From positions 1 through 16,232 of the forward strand of contig JAGXSO010000011.1 in NCBI GenBank assembly GCA_018333775.1: a stretch of 16,232 nt of DNA. Direction: 5' to 3'. Every line of letters starts with the position of its first letter. Within the stretch, counting starts at the first letter, position 1. Below, piece by piece: positions 14,421 to 16,232 of the stretch. Source of the DNA: Truepera sp. (lineage in GTDB: Bacteria > Deinococcota > Deinococci > Deinococcales > Trueperaceae). A program made the translations under genes and the position numbers. A model generated the notes under the pieces. That model made no database searches and was not told the DNA's origin. It saw only the letters and a program-made list of their open reading frames with translations.

Positions 14421-15749
14421 GTGAATGTAGTTATTGTCGGCGGTGGCGAAATCGGCACCCAGATCGCCGAGGCCCTGCAACACTCGCACGACGTCACGGT
14501 TCTCGACCTCGACGAAGCGCGGCTTAAGACCTTTGACACCATGGATGTCCGTTTTGTTCTTGGTAACGGCGCCGACCCCAAAGACCTGCGTGAAGCTGGT
14601 ACCCACAAGGCTGACGCTTTTATCGCCTGTACCACTAACGATGACATCAACGTGCTGGCCTGCTTGGCGGCCAAGGGGCTCGGCGCCAAGGAGACCATGG
14701 CGCTAGTAACCCGCCAGCGCTATGTCGATGCCTTTGCCGATCACGGGCCGATGGAGAGTGTGGGGCTGATTATCGACCGCGTACTCTGGCCGCAGAAGCT
14801 CCTGGCCGATCAGATTGTCGATATCGTGCTCACGCCCCGCGCCATCGATAGCGCCAGCTTCGCGAGCGGGCGGATCAAGCTGCTCGAGTACAAGCTCGAG
14901 GAGAGCGATCCCTTCCTAGCCAAGCCGCTGGCAGAGCTGAGGCTACCTCCCAGCGTGCTGGTGGTCGGTGCGATTCGCGGTGAGAGCTTCGTGATTCCCT
15001 CGGGGAGCACGGTACTCTGCCCCGGCGACAAGATCATCTTTATGGGGACCACCAACTCGATGCGCCAGCTCGAAGCGCAGTTTGCCCCCAAGAAGCGTAA
15101 CTTGAATGTGACCATTATCGGCGGCGGCAACGTCGGCTTTATGGTGGCCGAGCAGCTGCAGGCCAAGGCTCATGTCACCTTAATCGAGCAGAGTGAAGAG
15201 CGCTGTGAGAAGCTGGCCAAGTGGCTGCCCAAGGTGCTGGTTTTGCACGGTGATGGAACCGATCTTGTCCTGTTGGAGCAAGAGCGCATCGAGGATGCGG
15301 ACGCCCTGCTGGCGGTCACTGATGATGACGGCAAGAACCTGTTGGTCTCACTCTTGGGCAAGCAGCTCGGCATCCCCAAGGTGATCACGCGGGTCGGCCA
15401 TGCCCGTAACCGGCGCACCTTCGAGCGAGTCGGCATCGACACGGCCTTGGCTCCCCGCACCGCCGCGGTGCAGGAAGTACTGAACTGGCTCAAGCTCGAC
15501 GGGGTAGACCACCTGGCCAGCATCGAAGACCGGGCCGAGGTGATCGAGGCGACCTACCCCTACAGCCGCCCCAACATGGCCCTCAAAGACCTCGCCCCAC
15601 CTGCTCAGACACTCGTGGGGGCGATTCTGCGCAAACAGCAAGTCATCATCCCCACCGGTGATACCACCGTGCAACACGGCGACCACCTATTTTTAGTCAC
15701 CGTCCCCGAGCAGGTCGAAACGGTGCATCGCTGGCTCGAGCAGAGCTAG
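14421..15749 (+). CDS. trkA: Trk system K+ uptake NAD-binding regulatory protein TrkA
   Basis: TrkA is the cytoplasmic gating ring of the Trk potassium uptake system; it binds nucleotides and controls the TrkH channel. The 442 residues form two RCK repeats: RCK_N1 (about 2-125) with the Rossmann motif VIVGGGEIGTQ, RCK_C1 (about 150-220), RCK_N2 (about 229-350) with IIGGGNVGF, and RCK_C2 (about 370-440). This double arrangement is the full-length TrkA type, unlike the single-repeat KtrA. The frame is open from a GTG at 14391, but the GTG at 14421 starts exactly at the Rossmann strand (MNVVIVGGG) and has a -10 box six bases before it. trkH follows after 23 bases, so the two form an operon. Confidence 0.95.
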   Translation: MNVVIVGGGEIGTQIAEALQHSHDVTVLDLDEARLKTFDTMDVRFVLGNGADPKDLREAGTHKADAFIACTTNDDINVLACLAAKGLGAKETMALVTRQRYVDAFADHGPMESVGLIIDRVLWPQKLLADQIVDIVLTPRAIDSASFASGRIKLLEYKLEESDPFLAKPLAELRLPPSVLVVGAIRGESFVIPSGSTVLCPGDKIIFMGTTNSMRQLEAQFAPKKRNLNVTIIGGGNVGFMVAEQLQAKAHVTLIEQSEERCEKLAKWLPKVLVLHGDGTDLVLLEQERIEDADALLAVTDDDGKNLLVSLLGKQLGIPKVITRVGHARNRRTFERVGIDTALAPRTAAVQEVLNWLKLDGVDHLASIEDRAEVIEATYPYSRPNMALKDLAPPAQTLVGAILRKQQVIIPTGDTTVQHGDHLFLVTVPEQVETVHRWLEQS

Positions 15750-15772
15750 GAGAACAGGTAAGCTGAGCAGCC

Positions 15773-16232
15773 ATGGCACGCCGTAACAGACGCGGGCGGT
15801 TTGCCCCCTATGTCATCGGCGCTGGGCTGGCCGGCCTCACCCTCTTGATGGTGGTCTTGGGGCTTTACGCCGCCTGGTTGCGCGAGCCTCTGACCGGCTT
15901 TTGGGTCACCGGACTGCTAACCGGCCCGCTGGCAGCGTTGCTTTTGTGGTACGGGCACAGCCAAGCCGAGCCGACCCGGCGCGAAACGTTTATCGGGGTG
16001 ATGCTGTTGTGGCTGATTATTCCGCTGTTTGGTGCCATTCCCTTTGCCTATGGCGGGATGACCCCGGTAAGTGCCGTGTTCGAGTCCATGAGCGGCTATA
16101 CCGCTACCGGCGCTACCGCGCTGCGCGATTTTGAGTCGTTTCCCAGGAGCTTGTTCTTGTATCGCGCCATCACCCAGTGGTTTGGCGGCATCGGCATTAT
16201 CGTGCTGTTCGTGGCAGTCTTTCCGCAACTGG
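15773..16232 (+). CDS. trkH: Trk system K+ uptake channel TrkH (3' end outside window)
   Basis: TrkH is the membrane pore of the Trk potassium uptake system, working with TrkA. Translation from the ATG at 15773 stays open to the window end (153 codons). It begins MARRNRRGRFAPYVIGAGLA, followed by hydrophobic helices. The first pore loop reads ESMSGYTATGATALRDFES, and LYRAITQWFGGIGIIVLFVAVFPQL follows; both are typical of TrkH. The head is basic, as expected for a cytoplasmic N-terminus. A weak AGGAG overlaps the trkA stop 20 bases upstream, so translation may be coupled. This copy differs clearly from the broken channel gene at 13754-14332 (TATGAT against CVTGL in the filter region), so the two are not recent duplicates. 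Confidence 0.93.
   Translation, partial: MARRNRRGRFAPYVIGAGLAGLTLLMVVLGLYAAWLREPLTGFWVTGLLTGPLAALLLWYGHSQAEPTRRETFIGVMLLWLIIPLFGAIPFAYGGMTPVSAVFESMSGYTATGATALRDFESFPRSLFLYRAITQWFGGIGIIVLFVAVFPQL

Noticed and set aside
13893..14606. Minus-strand frame of 237 codons spanning the broken trkH and the start of trkA
   Set aside because: It overlaps the TrkH-like frame in another register and the trkA start antisense; its translation is low-complexity (R, P and G rich) and resembles no protein family.

Overview
The window is about 16.2 kb of GC-rich bacterial chromosome, densely coding and apparently all housekeeping or accessory-housekeeping DNA. I see no insertion sequence, phage gene, CRISPR array, tRNA or rRNA. 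The organism looks like a member of the Deinococcota, perhaps a Truepera-like lineage. The grounds are: several genes with a TAnnnT -10 box only 6-7 nt before the start codon (leaderless transcription, common in Deinococcus); a mutS-mutL pair whose MutL keeps the endonuclease motif; GTG and TTG starts; and a strong excess of the palindrome GCTCGAGC. The taxonomic call is an inference and no marker gene here proves it.

Layout. 1-1420 (+): the end of ugpA and all of ugpE, the two permeases of a glycerol-3-phosphate ABC importer. 1576-6766 (+): a lipid-synthesis cluster with a strong leaderless promoter, yceD-rpmF-fabH-fabD-fabG-acpP-fabF; plsX, often found between rpmF and fabH, is absent. 6839-7819 (+): a PIG3-type quinone oxidoreductase. 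7923-12081 (-): mutS-mutL, convergent with the oxidoreductase gene. 12094-12421: a 328-bp gene-free divergent region. 12422-13723 (+): a CorC/HlyC-type CNNM-CBS membrane protein. 13754-14332 (-): a broken K+ uptake gene, the N-terminal third of a TrkH/KtrB channel joined in frame to the last part of an RCK_C (TrkA_C) domain. 14421 to the end (+): an intact trkA followed by the start of trkH, which runs off the window.

How the genes work together. FabD, FabH, FabG and FabF act on AcpP-bound intermediates in type II fatty acid synthesis, and Ugp imports glycerol-3-phosphate, the phospholipid backbone, so the left third is coherent around membrane lipid supply. MutS and MutL form a mismatch-repair operon. 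The right end deals with ion transport: CorC and a Trk potassium system lying next to the fossil of a second one.

Most notable observations: the TrkH/RCK_C chimera back to back with a functional trkA-trkH; the HIP1-like enrichment of GCTCGAGC; a perfect 16-bp palindrome in the acpP promoter region; an Asp in place of the catalytic-tetrad Asn of FabG; a YceD that has lost half of its Cys set; and leaderless promoters that move several start codons. I found no clearly new multi-gene system.
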